A stretch of DNA of 64,000 nt from Paracoccus sp. MKU1 (lineage in GTDB: Bacteria > Pseudomonadota > Alphaproteobacteria > Rhodobacterales > Rhodobacteraceae): the NCBI RefSeq assembly GCF_001447385.1, contig NZ_LLWQ01000209.1, positions 22,908 to 86,907 on the forward strand, in the 5' to 3' direction. The position numbers and the translations under genes are program-made. Under the pieces are notes generated by a model. It saw only the letters and a program-made list of their open reading frames with translations. It was not told the DNA's origin and searched no databases. Positions 44,078 through 53,178 of this stretch are shown one piece after another (the stretch's first letter is position 1; each line of letters starts with the position of its first letter).

Positions 44078-45262
44078 ATGACAACCGAATGGACGAAGGG
44101 ACGCAAGACCGGCCTGCTGGCCGCGGCGCTTCTGGGCTGCGGCGCGGCAGGCGCATCGGCACAGGATCTGGCCGCGCTAGAGGCGCGGATCGCCGCGCTC
44201 GAGGCCGAAAAGGCTGCCCTGCCGGCGGCGATCGCAGGGCCGGGGGTGAAGCTGTCCTTCTACGGCTTCACCAAGCTCGATCTGGTCGGCGACAACAACT
44301 ATGACCTCGGCTATACGACCGGCGGCATGGCCAGCGTCGGGGAAAGTTCGGTGCAGGACGGCGGCAGCGGGGCGACGGCCTTTGAAAGCCGGCTGGGCGT
44401 CAAGGGCAGCATCGACACCGAGATCGGCGAGGTGAAGTTCAACCTCGAGGGCGATTTCTACGGCGCGGCCAGCGGCAGCGGCAATTTCCGCCTGCGTCAC
44501 GCCTATGGCGAGGTCGGGCCGTTGCTGGCCGGCCAGACCTGGACGAACTGGATGCCCTTCGAGGGCACGCCCGGTGCGGTACAGGACTTCAACGGCGCGG
44601 CGGGTGGGACCAACTACCGGGTGCCGCAGCTGCGCTATACCTTCCGGCCGAATGAGCAATGGCGCCTGTCTCTGGCCATCGAAGAGGATTACGCCCCCGG
44701 CGCACAGTCGAACCTGGCGCTGTCCGCTTTCGGCGGCTATGCCTCGCCACGGGTGAAGGCCGGCCTGGGCGTGATCGCACGCAATCTTGAAGCCAATGCC
44801 GGTGAGACCGTGCGGGGTCTCGGCTATGCGCTCGGCGCGGATGTCGAGGCCTGGCAGGGCGGCAAGCTGCAGCTGCAATATGTCGGCGGCAAGGGGATCG
44901 CGACCGCGATGAACAATGCCGGGGCGGCGACGATCGACATCGCCACCGGCGGGAAATACGCCTATGACATCGACGCCAATGGCGATGCGATCGAGGTCCA
45001 GGGGCTCAAGGCCGGCATCACCCAGAAGCTGGGCGAGAAGAGCGACCTTTCCGTGGCCTACGGGATGCAGCGCTTCGACGATTATGCCGGAGCGGCGGAC
45101 AGCGGGACGAAACAGATCAGCTCGGCCTATCTGACCTATCGCTACTTCGCCACCAAGCAGCTGATGCTGGCGGCCGAGGTAAGCTATCTGGAGCGCGAAC
45201 AGTTCGACGGCGCGAGCTTCGACAACACCCGCCTGCAGGGCGTGGTGAAGTTTACCTTCTGA
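44078..45262 (+). CDS. DcaP-like outer-membrane porin
   Basis: A 394-residue protein. A signal peptide (TGLLAAALLGCGAAGASAQD) is followed by a short coiled coil (LAALEARIAALEAEKAALPA), then alternating-residue beta strands beginning KLSFYGFTKLDLVGD and ending in VKFTF with terminal phenylalanine. The N-terminal coiled coil plus SFYGFTKLD is the hallmark of DcaP-type trimeric porins for dicarboxylates and aromatic acids. The start follows GGGAGG at 44078. It probably supplies outer-membrane uptake for the substrate of the island. Confidence 0.85.
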   Translation: MTTEWTKGRKTGLLAAALLGCGAAGASAQDLAALEARIAALEAEKAALPAAIAGPGVKLSFYGFTKLDLVGDNNYDLGYTTGGMASVGESSVQDGGSGATAFESRLGVKGSIDTEIGEVKFNLEGDFYGAASGSGNFRLRHAYGEVGPLLAGQTWTNWMPFEGTPGAVQDFNGAAGGTNYRVPQLRYTFRPNEQWRLSLAIEEDYAPGAQSNLALSAFGGYASPRVKAGLGVIARNLEANAGETVRGLGYALGADVEAWQGGKLQLQYVGGKGIATAMNNAGAATIDIATGGKYAYDIDANGDAIEVQGLKAGITQKLGEKSDLSVAYGMQRFDDYAGAADSGTKQISSAYLTYRYFATKQLMLAAEVSYLEREQFDGASFDNTRLQGVVKFTF

Positions 45263-45270
45263 AGCGAAGC

Positions 45271-45294
45271 AGGGCCGTCCGATAGGGCGGCCCT
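45271..45294 (+). terminator. Hairpin after the porin gene
   Basis: AGGGCCGTCC / GGGCGGCCCT with a GATA loop, nine matched pairs plus one G-T pair. There is no strong T-run. It probably ends the catabolic island. Confidence 0.7.
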
Positions 45295-45431
45295 GGGCGA
45301 ATTCGGCTTTGGTGATGTTCTACAAGCAACCTGTTTTTGCTGACGGAGAAAGATCGAACGCCCTCGACATTGCGAAACAATGTCCAATGCGCGCCTCCGC
45401 AAGCATCCCGTACTCTAGGGCGTGTGGGGCT

Positions 45432-45584
45432 TCATCGTGAGTTGATAACGGCTGCAGCGAGGTAGACCATTGCTTCGAAGCTTTGATCGGTTTTGCAGGC
45501 ACGCATAGCGGTGCTTGAACTCCTTCAGCTTGCAGACGAAGTTCTCGATGAGGTGGCGCCAGGCGTAAATGTCGGGGTCGATCC
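45432..45584 (-). pseudogene. IS5-type transposase C-terminal remnant
   Basis: On the minus strand the frame reads IDPDIYAWRHLIENFVCKLK and then EFKHRYA. After a one-frame shift it continues ACKTDQSFEAMVYLAAAVIN and stops. This is the standard C-terminus (catalytic Glu region HLIENFVCKLK) of IS5-family DDE transposases. The rest is missing because the IS481 element begins exactly here. Confidence 0.75.
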
Positions 45585-46534
45585 TAGGTGTTCAGTCCCG
45601 GCATCTGGTGGATCGGATTGACGATGAATCTGTCGGGCTCTGAAGTCCAGACCTTGCAGATGTATTCGTAGGGCGTGAGGCCATTGAGGGTCTTGAGCCT
45701 GCGGGCGAAGTTGTAGGCCGCGAGGAAGTCGCTCAGGTGTCGGCGCAACTGACCGTGGCTGTCGTAATGGAAGCGTTTTACCGTTGCCTCCTTGATTGTT
45801 CGGTTCATCCGTTCGACCTGACCATTGGTCCAGGGATGGTTGATCTTGGTGAGCCTGTGCTCGATGCCGTTCTCGTCGCAGACGCGATCAAAGATGTGGT
45901 GGAAGGCGTATGTGTGGTGAGCGTGATTGGTGAACTGGACGCCGTTGTCGGTAAGCACCGTATGCAGTCGGTAGGGAACGGCCACGACCAGATCACGCAG
46001 GAACTGGGCGGCTGCCATCTTGCCGGCCTTTTCGACCAGGCGGGTGAAGGCGAACTTGCTGGTCCGGTCGATGGCCACAAAGAGGTAGAGCTTGCCCTCA
46101 GCGGTTTGGACCTCAGCGATGTCGATGTGAAAGAACCCGATGGGATAGCGTTTGAAGCGCTGCCGCTTCGGCTTGTCGCCCTCGACATCGGGCAGGCGGG
46201 AAATACCATGCCGCTGAAGGCAGCGGTGCAGCGCCGAGCGGGTCAGGTGCGGGATCGTCGGCTGCAGGGCGTAGAGGCAATCGTCCAGAGGCAACAGGGT
46301 GTGCCGCCGGAACGCGACCACCATCGCCTCCTCCACCTCGCTCAGAACGGTCGAGCGGGGCTCCTTCGGTCCGGTCTTCAGATCCTCGACTGTCGCCCGC
46401 TTGCGCCACTTGGCCACTGTCTTCGGATTGATGCCAAACTCGCGGCTCAACACCGCGAGCGAAGCTTGCGATCGCTGTATTGCTGCTCGGACGGCGTGCG
46501 TGGTCGTGGCGCTCCCGTGACGAACTTGTCCCAT
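45584..46534 (-). CDS. IS481-family transposase
   Basis: A 316-residue DDE transposase. An N-terminal helix-turn-helix (LAVLSREFGINPKTVAKWRK) precedes an rve integrase core with HIDIAEVQ (first Asp), VLTDNGVQFT (second Asp) and TNGQVERMNRTIK (Glu). The start is the ATG at 46534, which AAGGAGG precedes; an ATG 15 bases earlier contains that ribosome-binding site. The reading frame is complete, so this copy may be active and could move the dead copy at 57542. Confidence 0.9.
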   Translation of the reverse strand: MGQVRHGSATTTHAVRAAIQRSQASLAVLSREFGINPKTVAKWRKRATVEDLKTGPKEPRSTVLSEVEEAMVVAFRRHTLLPLDDCLYALQPTIPHLTRSALHRCLQRHGISRLPDVEGDKPKRQRFKRYPIGFFHIDIAEVQTAEGKLYLFVAIDRTSKFAFTRLVEKAGKMAAAQFLRDLVVAVPYRLHTVLTDNGVQFTNHAHHTYAFHHIFDRVCDENGIEHRLTKINHPWTNGQVERMNRTIKEATVKRFHYDSHGQLRRHLSDFLAAYNFARRLKTLNGLTPYEYICKVWTSEPDRFIVNPIHQMPGLNT

Positions 46535-46594
46535 AGGGCCTCCTTCCATTCTGTAGAAAGGATCGCACCATCAAATTGTGGGATCAAACACCTA
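45585..46594 (-). mobile_element. IS481-family insertion sequence, apparently intact
   Basis: A 1010-bp element. The ends are related inverted repeats: TAGGTGTTCAGTCCC at the left, and TAGGTGTTTGATCCC read inward from the right. It contains one transposase gene. No convincing target duplication was seen next to the ends. It inserted into an IS5-type remnant. Confidence 0.85.
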
Positions 46595-46750
46595 AGAACC
46601 AGATCGACCGGCCAGGCAGCCTGGTTGCGCGAAGGTCGAAAGTCGGCCCAACCCTTATCTGATCACCAAAGGGAATGGTGTCTCCCGTAAAACCGCGCTG
46701 TTGCTGATGACGCCTGCTTTCGCGCTCCTTGAGCGCAGAAGAAGGCGTGC

Positions 46751-47029
46751 GTGGGATTTCTTCTGGTTTTCGTCGGATCGGGCATCGGCGGCATGGCGCG
46801 CCACGGTGTCGGCGTGCTGGCGCTCAGATGGCTCGGCTCGAACTTTCCTATCGGGACGCTGACCATCAATATCGCCGGGTCCTTCCTCATGGGGGGCGCC
46901 GAATACTGGGCGATCCGGGGTGGGCTTCCCCAGCCTTTGCGCCTATTCCTGACCACCGGCGTCATCGGCGGGGTCACCACCTTCTCGACCTTTTCGGTAT
47001 GGCGATCAGAGAAGGACATGGCATCCTGA
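46751..47029 (+). pseudogene. crcB: Truncated CrcB/Fluc fluoride channel
   Basis: GSGIGGMARHGVGVLALR, NFPIGTLTINIAGSFLMG and the pore motif GGVTTFSTFS identify a Fluc fluoride exporter. Only about 92 residues remain. After the TTFSTFS signature the frame runs into WRSEKDMAS and stops, so the last membrane helix is lost (family length about 125). It starts at GTG 46751 after AGAAGG. With three of four helices it is unlikely to form the dual-topology dimer. Confidence 0.78.
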
Positions 47030-47165
47030 GGGCAAGGCGGTTCGCAGCGCTGGCATGGAAAGGGGCGAGGCCACCCTCCTGACGCGGGGTGCAGCGCAAG
47101 GAGCGGGGTGACCATCCTGCCGCGCTCCGTCATTCATGGGTCAGGCAAAAGCGAGGCACATCTTC

Positions 47166-47960
47166 ATGACGACCGGAAAAATCCGCATCGGTATCGGCGG
47201 CTGGACCTATGAGCCGTGGCGGAACAGCTTCTATCCCGGAAAGCTCGCCCAGAAGCGGGAACTGGAATATGCCGCCCGCCAGCTCACCTCGATCGAGGTG
47301 AACGGCACCTATTACGGCAGCCAGAAGCCCGAGAGCTTCCAGAAGTGGCACAACGAGACGCCCGAGGATTTCGTCTTCTCGCTGAAGGCGCCGCGTTACG
47401 CTACCAACCGCAAGGTGCTGGCCGATGCGGGCGAGACCATAGAGCGGTTCCTGAACAGCGGTGTGATCCTGCTTGGCGACAAGCTTGGTCCAATCAACTG
47501 GCAGTTCATGGCGACGAAGAAATTCGACCCGGTCGATTTCGAGGCTTTCCTGAAGCTTTTGCCACCGTCGCATGAAGGGCGCGCCCTTCGCCATGTGGTC
47601 GAGGTCCGCCACGACAGCTTCCGCGTGCCCGAATTCATCGAGCTGATCCGCGCCCATCACGTGGCGGCGGTGCTGTCGGCGGGCGGAGACTTTCCCCAGA
47701 TCGCCGATCCGACCGCCGATTTCGTCTATGCGCGCATCATGGGCACGGTCGAGGACGAACCCTCGGGCTACAGCCCCGAGACGCTGGACCTCTGGGCTCA
47801 ACGGACTCGGATCTGGGCTGCGGGCGGTGCGCCCGAAGGGCTGGACTATGTCGGAAACGCCGCCCGGTCCGGCCCGCGCGACGTCTATCTCTACGTCATC
47901 GGCGGCCACAAGGTCAGGAATCCGCATGCGGCCATGGCGCTGATCGAACGGCTGGGCTGA
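47166..47960 (+). CDS. DUF72 family protein
   Basis: A 264-residue TIM-barrel-like protein of unknown function (YecE family). IRIGIGGWTYEPWRNSFYPG at the N-terminus, SIEVNGTYYGSQKPESFQKW, and VEVRHDSF, with the conserved Glu and His, are the family hallmarks. The ATG at 47166 gives the usual N-terminus; an in-frame ATG at 47136 is possible. It stands alone beyond the insertion elements. Confidence 0.85.
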   Translation: MTTGKIRIGIGGWTYEPWRNSFYPGKLAQKRELEYAARQLTSIEVNGTYYGSQKPESFQKWHNETPEDFVFSLKAPRYATNRKVLADAGETIERFLNSGVILLGDKLGPINWQFMATKKFDPVDFEAFLKLLPPSHEGRALRHVVEVRHDSFRVPEFIELIRAHHVAAVLSAGGDFPQIADPTADFVYARIMGTVEDEPSGYSPETLDLWAQRTRIWAAGGAPEGLDYVGNAARSGPRDVYLYVIGGHKVRNPHAAMALIERLG

Positions 47961-48456
47961 CGGCGCCTGAAGGCGGGGTGCCTCCTTGCGCGAAACCATC
48001 GCCACTCCTGTCGATACGCAGGGCCGGCGATACGCATGCGGTTTGCAGGCCATCGCCATCGAGCTGCTACGAGACTTTCTATCGCTACGTCTGTTCGGCC
48101 GATAATCAGCCAGGAGCCGGGGCGCTAGCGCGGGTAATCGCGGCACAGAGCGGCGATGCCATGTTCCTTTCCGTCCCTGGTCTGCGCCGGGGTCGTGGCC
48201 TGCTGCCCGTTATCCATCAGGCCAAGCCGGCTCGGCGCTCTCCGCGCCGAGGGAAGTCGCAGAAAAACAATGGTTTGCAATTGTGGATCACCGACCGGGA
48301 CCGCCGCGATCCGTTGGCATCCAGATGAAGGCTCCGCCGCGCAACCAGGGTTCTCAAGGGCGGCCTGATCGCCTCGACGATGATGATGGCGCGTCCATGC
48401 TCCGCCCCAGGGGCGGCGGTCGTCGCCGCAGCGGGCATCCAGGACCGCCCGTCAGG
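47961..48456. other. Gap without a supported gene
   Basis: About 500 bases. A hairpin CTCGGCGC-TCTCC-GCGCCGAG lies at 48231-48251. One plus frame contains CYETFYRYVCS, which faintly recalls IS30 transposases, but nothing else supports that. Confidence 0.4.
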
Positions 48457-50058
48457 TCACGGCCGGCTGGCCAGCAAGGCCCGCAGCTGCGTGGGGAACA
48501 ATTGCAGCAGCAGGGTCTCGGTGACCGCATCCTCGGCCTTCGCGACGAAGACGCGCAGGTCGATGGGGCTGTCGTCGCGGGGCACCAGCTCCTCCGGGCC
48601 GCCGAAGCTGAGGTCGAACATCGCGCGCCAAGTCGGGCGGCCGACCACGGGATAGACCGCGTCGTTGGACACCACCCCGCGCGAGGCGGTGATGTTCAGG
48701 TGCGGCTTGTCGCCGGAACCCATCGAAACCGGGGTGAAGTCGCAGACAATCTTCACCGTCTCCTGCGGGCGCGGCTGGCCGGGCACGCCGCCGGCGCCGA
48801 TGCGGACCGCGACGAACTGCCCGGTGCTGCCGGTCAGCGGGCTGTCCTCGAGCCAGGACAGCCGGTAGTCCAGCCGGTATTCCGCGCCCGGCCTCGCCGC
48901 TGCAGCGGGCTGCCAGAAGGCCACGATATTGTCGTGGATCTCGTCATCGGTGCTGAGCTCGGCCAGCGTGACCGTGCCGTCGCCCCAGTCGCCCTTGGGC
49001 GCGACCCAGGCGCTGGCGCGCTTTTCATAGAAGACGCCGTCGTCCTGATATTGCTCGAAATTCCTTTCGCGCTGCATCAGGCCGAAGCCCTTGACCGAGG
49101 GCGCGCTGAAGGTGTTGACCATGGTATGCGGCGGGTTGTTCAGCGGCCGCCAGATCCGTTCGCCCGCCTGGGTCAGGATCTCGAGCCCGTCCGAATCGTG
49201 GACCTCGGGCCGCCAGTCCGGCGCGATATGCGGCGTGTTCTTGCCGAACCAATACATCGAGGTCAGCGGCGCGATGCCCAGCCGCTCCACCCGCTCGCGC
49301 ATGAAGATACGGGCGGTGACGTCCTGTTCGACCCCCTTGCCGCGGCGCGAATGGATGCGATAGGCGCCGGTCGCGCGCGGGCTGTCCAGCAGCGCATAGG
49401 TGGTCATGCCGCTGTCGGTTTCCGGTTCCAGCCAGAAATGGGTGAAAAGCGGGAACTCCTCGGGTCCCTCGGGGATGGCGGTGTCGATAGCCAGGCCGCG
49501 GGCCGAGAGGCCGAACTGGCCGCTATAGCCCGAAGTCCGCCAGTAGGAGGCGCCCAGGAACGCCATCCAGTCGAGCCCGGTTTCCGCATCCATGACGCTG
49601 AATCCGGCGAAACCGTCGGTCCGGGCCAGCCGCCGCGCCGGGTTGTCGGCGGGAATGTCGAACAGATCCAGCGAAAAGGGAATCTCGGTCGCCATGCCGT
49701 CCTTGAGCGCATGGATGTGGACCGGCTGCTTGAAGTATCGGCCGGGGAAGAAGAACCGCACCCGCGACGAGGCCGGCTCGTCGCCCCAGAGCGTCCGGTC
49801 CTGGCGAAAGCGGATTTCGTTGTGGCGGTCGTAATCCACCTGTTCGAGGGTCTCGGCCTCCTCGATCTCCGGCGGCCGATAGGCGGCCTGCGCCAGCGCA
49901 CGTGCCCGCTCGGTCAGGATCTCGAAGGAGAACGCCTCCGGCTCGGCATCGCCGGTGATGCTGTCCGCCGCGCGTGCGATCCCGGGCAGCAGGAAGAAGG
50001 CGCCGCCCCCCAGCGCAGCCTGCAACACGGTGCGACGAAAGAGGTCTTGCGAATACAT
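48457..50058 (-). CDS. opgD: Periplasmic glucan biosynthesis protein (OpgD/OpgG family)
   Basis: A 533-residue periplasmic protein for osmoregulated periplasmic glucans. A twin-arginine-type leader (FRRTVLQAALGGGAFFLLP) points to Tat export, which is a feature of OpgD rather than OpgG. YDRHNEIRFR, PGRYFKQPVHIH, FGKNTPHIAPDWRPEVHDSD and DNIVAFWQP are conserved family blocks. The start at 50058 follows TTGGAGC; a longer frame upstream lacks family sequence. It is thought to shape the backbone of linear beta-glucans. The glucosyltransferase OpgH is not in the window. Confidence 0.88.
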   Translation of the reverse strand: MYSQDLFRRTVLQAALGGGAFFLLPGIARAADSITGDAEPEAFSFEILTERARALAQAAYRPPEIEEAETLEQVDYDRHNEIRFRQDRTLWGDEPASSRVRFFFPGRYFKQPVHIHALKDGMATEIPFSLDLFDIPADNPARRLARTDGFAGFSVMDAETGLDWMAFLGASYWRTSGYSGQFGLSARGLAIDTAIPEGPEEFPLFTHFWLEPETDSGMTTYALLDSPRATGAYRIHSRRGKGVEQDVTARIFMRERVERLGIAPLTSMYWFGKNTPHIAPDWRPEVHDSDGLEILTQAGERIWRPLNNPPHTMVNTFSAPSVKGFGLMQRERNFEQYQDDGVFYEKRASAWVAPKGDWGDGTVTLAELSTDDEIHDNIVAFWQPAAAARPGAEYRLDYRLSWLEDSPLTGSTGQFVAVRIGAGGVPGQPRPQETVKIVCDFTPVSMGSGDKPHLNITASRGVVSNDAVYPVVGRPTWRAMFDLSFGGPEELVPRDDSPIDLRVFVAKAEDAVTETLLLQLFPTQLRALLASRP

Positions 50059-50203
50059 GATGCTCCAAGGATTAGGTGATTCAGCCGCCTGCCATCGAGA
50101 CGCAGCCGCGGCCGCATTGCAAGCCGTCGGGCCGGAATGGGCCGAGTCTTGCCGACGCCGCCCCTTGCCGCGGCGCGGCATCCTGCCGGCGCCGGGCCGG
50201 GCG

Positions 50204-50752
50204 TCAGCCGCCGCCGGGCGGCCACATGCGTTGCCAGACCCCGTCGCGCCTGACCAGCGCGTGATGCAGCGCCGCGCCGACATGCACCGCCAGCAGCGCG
50301 ATCAGCAGCATGGCCGCGATGAAATGCAGCCCCTGCGCGGCCCCGGCCAGCGCCTCGGATTTCGGCAGCCAGGGTCCGGCACCCATCGCGTCGAGCAATT
50401 CGATGGGAAAGCCGCCGGCCCGCACCCGCACGAAGCCGCTCAGCGGCATGACGACCAGCAGGATGTAAAGCGCCCGATGCGAGGCCGCCGCCGCCTGCCG
50501 CTGCCAGCCGGGGACCGAGGCCGGCAGCGGCGGCGGCGGGTGCAGCCGGCGATAGACGATCCGCGCCAGGATTATCGGGATCAGCAGCGTGCCGGTATTC
50601 TTGTGAAAGATGAACAGCGCGTCCTGCAAGCCGCGGTCCAGCCCCTCGCGCGTCATGGTCAGTCCTGCCGGGATCATCAGCAGCACGGCAAGCGCGACGA
50701 TCCAGTGAAACAGGCGGGCGGGCGTTCGGTAACCGGATGCGGGCTCGGTCAT
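50204..50752 (-). CDS. Cytochrome b561
   Basis: A 182-residue inner-membrane dihaem b-type cytochrome with four hydrophobic segments. Haem-ligand histidines are in LFHWIVAL, FIFHKNTG, ASHRALYILL and LHFIAAMLLIALLAVHVGAALHH. Bacterial b561 proteins pass electrons from ubiquinol, often to reduce superoxide. It is divergent from the phosphatidyltransferase operon with a 93-base gap. Confidence 0.88.
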   Translation of the reverse strand: MTEPASGYRTPARLFHWIVALAVLLMIPAGLTMTREGLDRGLQDALFIFHKNTGTLLIPIILARIVYRRLHPPPPLPASVPGWQRQAAAASHRALYILLVVMPLSGFVRVRAGGFPIELLDAMGAGPWLPKSEALAGAAQGLHFIAAMLLIALLAVHVGAALHHALVRRDGVWQRMWPPGGG

Positions 50753-50845
50753 CGGCTGGCTCCTTTGCCCCATCCTAGCGCAAACCCCGCCCGGCGCAAA
50801 GCCATGGCATCTTGACGGAACCCACGCTTGGCGTAGCATTTTCCC

Positions 50846-51583
50846 ATGTCCGACCGCGATCACGGCCCGCTTGCGCCGCCGCCCCGTCCGGCGGCGGGAA
50901 TCCCGGCGCAGGTTGCCGCCAGCGCCGTCATGGGCGTTTTCGCCATGCAGGCGCTGCGGCTCGGCGGCATCGGCGGCATGGCCGGCGGCTGGCTGGCAGC
51001 CAGCGCGCTTTATCTGGGCTGCTGCGCGATGATCCTGGCGCAGATGCGGCGCAGCTATCCGCATGACCGGATCGGCGGCTGCAACGCGGTGACGCTGCTG
51101 CGCGCCGCCATCACCTGCGCCCTGCTGGCGCCGCTTGCGGATGGGATCGCGGCAGGATGGGCGGTCGCGACGGCCGGGCTGGCGGCGCTGGTCCTCGACG
51201 GGGTGGACGGCTGGCTGGCGCGGCGGTCGGGCCTCGTCTCGGGTTTCGGGGCGCGGTTCGACATGGAGGTCGACGCGGCCTTCGCCCTGACCCTGGCGCT
51301 GCATGCCTGGCTGGGCACCACGCTGGGCCCCGAGGTGCTGCTGCTGGGGGCATTGCGCTACGGCTTCGTCGTCGCCGGCCTCATCCTGCCCTGGCTGCGG
51401 GCCGAGCTGCCGCAGCGCCTGCGGCGCAAGGCGATTTGCGTGCTGCAACTCGGCACGCTGATCCTCTTGCAGACGCCGCTGCCCAGCCATGCGCAGGCCG
51501 GGCTGCTGGCCTGGATCGCCACGGCGGCGGTGGTGCTGTCCTTCGCGCTCGACATCCGCTGGCTATGGCGGCATCGGCCATGA
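50846..51583 (+). CDS. CDP-alcohol phosphatidyltransferase family protein
   Basis: A 245-residue inner-membrane enzyme. The complete CDP-alcohol motif is present: Asp118, Asp121-Gly122, Ala125-Arg126, Gly135, Asp139 and Asp143. It transfers a phospho-alcohol from a CDP-linked donor to an acceptor alcohol. Hydrophobic segments flank the motif. It is the first gene of a six-gene operon whose members overlap by a few bases (mostly ATGA), next to a phosphatase-fold membrane protein and a glycosyltransferase. A role in making an unusual phospholipid or polar-head modification is inferred. Confidence 0.87.
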   Translation: MSDRDHGPLAPPPRPAAGIPAQVAASAVMGVFAMQALRLGGIGGMAGGWLAASALYLGCCAMILAQMRRSYPHDRIGGCNAVTLLRAAITCALLAPLADGIAAGWAVATAGLAALVLDGVDGWLARRSGLVSGFGARFDMEVDAAFALTLALHAWLGTTLGPEVLLLGALRYGFVVAGLILPWLRAELPQRLRRKAICVLQLGTLILLQTPLPSHAQAGLLAWIATAAVVLSFALDIRWLWRHRP

Positions 51584-53178
51584 CGATGCGCCGGGCCCTG
51601 CCGCTGCTGGTTGCGGCGCTGGCGGTCCAGCTGGCACTGATCCTGCCGGGCGCCGCCATCCGCCCGACGCCGGAGCTGCCGCTGCTGCTGCTTGCCCTGG
51701 TCCTCGGCGGCGGCATGGCGCGCCTGCCGGTCGCGGCGGCGCTGACGCTGCTGGCGGTGCAGAAGCTCGCCGACCTTGCCATGGTTTCGGCGCTGGGGCG
51801 ACCCTTCAACATCGCGGCGGACCTGCCGCTGCTGGATGCGGCGGTGCGGCTGGCCAGCGGCAGCCTCGGCCCGCTCGCGGCTTTCGGCGCCGTCCTGGCC
51901 GCCGTGTTCGCCGCCCTGGGCATCGGCGGGGCGCTGTGGTGGGCGACGGGGCTCTGGACCCGCCCGGCCACGGGGCGGCGCCCGCGCATTGCCCTTGCCG
52001 CGGCTATCGGGCTGGTCCTGCTGCCGGCCATGGCCCCGAGGTTCGAGAATGCGCGCTATGCCACCCAGCGCGCCGGCCTGGCCGCCGCCACCCTCGCCGC
52101 GCTGCGCGACTTCCGGGCGGCGGCGGCAAAGGACCCGGTGGCGGGCCGGCCGGCCCTTCTGGGCGCCATCGACCGCGACGTGCTGGTGATCTTCGTCGAA
52201 AGCTACGGCCGCGCCAGCTTTGCGACGCCCTTCCATGCCGATGCCCATCTTGCCATCCTGCGCCGGGCCGAGGCCGATCTGGCGCAGGCCGGCCTTGCCA
52301 TGCGCTCGGGCTTTCTCGCCTCGCCGACGCAGGGCGGGCAAAGCTGGCTGGCGCATGCCACATTCGCCTCGGGCCTCTGGATCGGCGACCAGGCGCTCTA
52401 TCAAGCCCTGCTGGCCAGCGGACGGCAGGGGCTGTTCCACCACGCGCAACGCGCCGGTTTCCGCACCGCCGCCGTCATGCCCGCCATCACCCGGCCCTGG
52501 CCCGAGGCCGCACAAATGGGCTTCGACCGTGTCCTGGCCGCGGCGGACCTGGGCTATCGCGGCCCGCCCTTCAACTGGGTCACCATGCCCGACCAGTTCA
52601 CCCTGGCCGCCGCCGACCGGCTGCTGCGCCATGTCGGGGATGTCCCGCTTTTCGCCCAGGTGGCGCTGATCTCCTCGCATGCGCCCTGGGTGCCGGTGCC
52701 GCAGCTGATCGGCTGGGACGAGATCGGGGACGGCGCGGCCTTCGCCGCCATGGCCGTCGCCGGCCCAAGCCCGCAAGAGGTCTGGCGCGACCCGGCGAGC
52801 ATCCGCCGCCACTATCGCGACGCCATCGGCTATGCCTTGCAGACCGTCATGGCCTATGCGCTGCGCCACGCGGATGACGCGCCGCTGATCCTGGTGCTGG
52901 GCGATCACCAGGCCGCGCAGCGCCTCGCGCCGGAGGGCGGGCGCGACGTGCCCATGCATGTGATCGGCCCCGAGGCGTTGGTCGAACGCAGCGCCGCATG
53001 GGGCTTTGCCCCTGGCCTGATCCCGCCGCCGGACAGCACCGCGATCCCCATGGACCGAATGCGCGACCTGATCCTGCAAGGCTTTGCCGCGCCGGGAACC
53101 GAGCCGATGGAACGCCCGGCGGCGCAGGGCCGTTCTTCCCCCAGTCCCGCCACGACCCGAATGGAGGTGCCCTCATGA
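51580..53178 (+). CDS. Membrane-anchored alkaline-phosphatase/sulfatase-fold enzyme
   Basis: A 532-residue protein with four or five N-terminal membrane segments (to about residue 160), then a periplasmic domain. VLVIFVESYGRAS and ILVLGDHQAAQ are the metal-binding ends of an alkaline-phosphatase-superfamily fold, and SPTQGGQSWLAHATFASG holds the likely nucleophile region. The layout recalls OpgB/LtaS-type phosphoglycerol or phosphoethanolamine transferases. The start overlaps the preceding stop (ATGA), which decides it over longer frames. It may transfer a head group made by the CDP-alcohol enzyme. Confidence 0.8.
   Translation: MTMRRALPLLVAALAVQLALILPGAAIRPTPELPLLLLALVLGGGMARLPVAAALTLLAVQKLADLAMVSALGRPFNIAADLPLLDAAVRLASGSLGPLAAFGAVLAAVFAALGIGGALWWATGLWTRPATGRRPRIALAAAIGLVLLPAMAPRFENARYATQRAGLAAATLAALRDFRAAAAKDPVAGRPALLGAIDRDVLVIFVESYGRASFATPFHADAHLAILRRAEADLAQAGLAMRSGFLASPTQGGQSWLAHATFASGLWIGDQALYQALLASGRQGLFHHAQRAGFRTAAVMPAITRPWPEAAQMGFDRVLAAADLGYRGPPFNWVTMPDQFTLAAADRLLRHVGDVPLFAQVALISSHAPWVPVPQLIGWDEIGDGAAFAAMAVAGPSPQEVWRDPASIRRHYRDAIGYALQTVMAYALRHADDAPLILVLGDHQAAQRLAPEGGRDVPMHVIGPEALVERSAAWGFAPGLIPPPDSTAIPMDRMRDLILQGFAAPGTEPMERPAAQGRSSPSPATTRMEVPS

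Noticed and set aside
45831..45840. CCATTGGTCC inside the intact IS481 gene resembling the core of the short palindromic insertions
   Set aside because: It encodes the conserved TNGQVE catalytic region and has no flanking complementary arms; a chance 10-base match.
48060..48260. CYETFYRYV sequence recalling an IS30 transposase
   Set aside because: Only one short match, with no integrase core and no inverted ends. Kept as a remark, not a feature.
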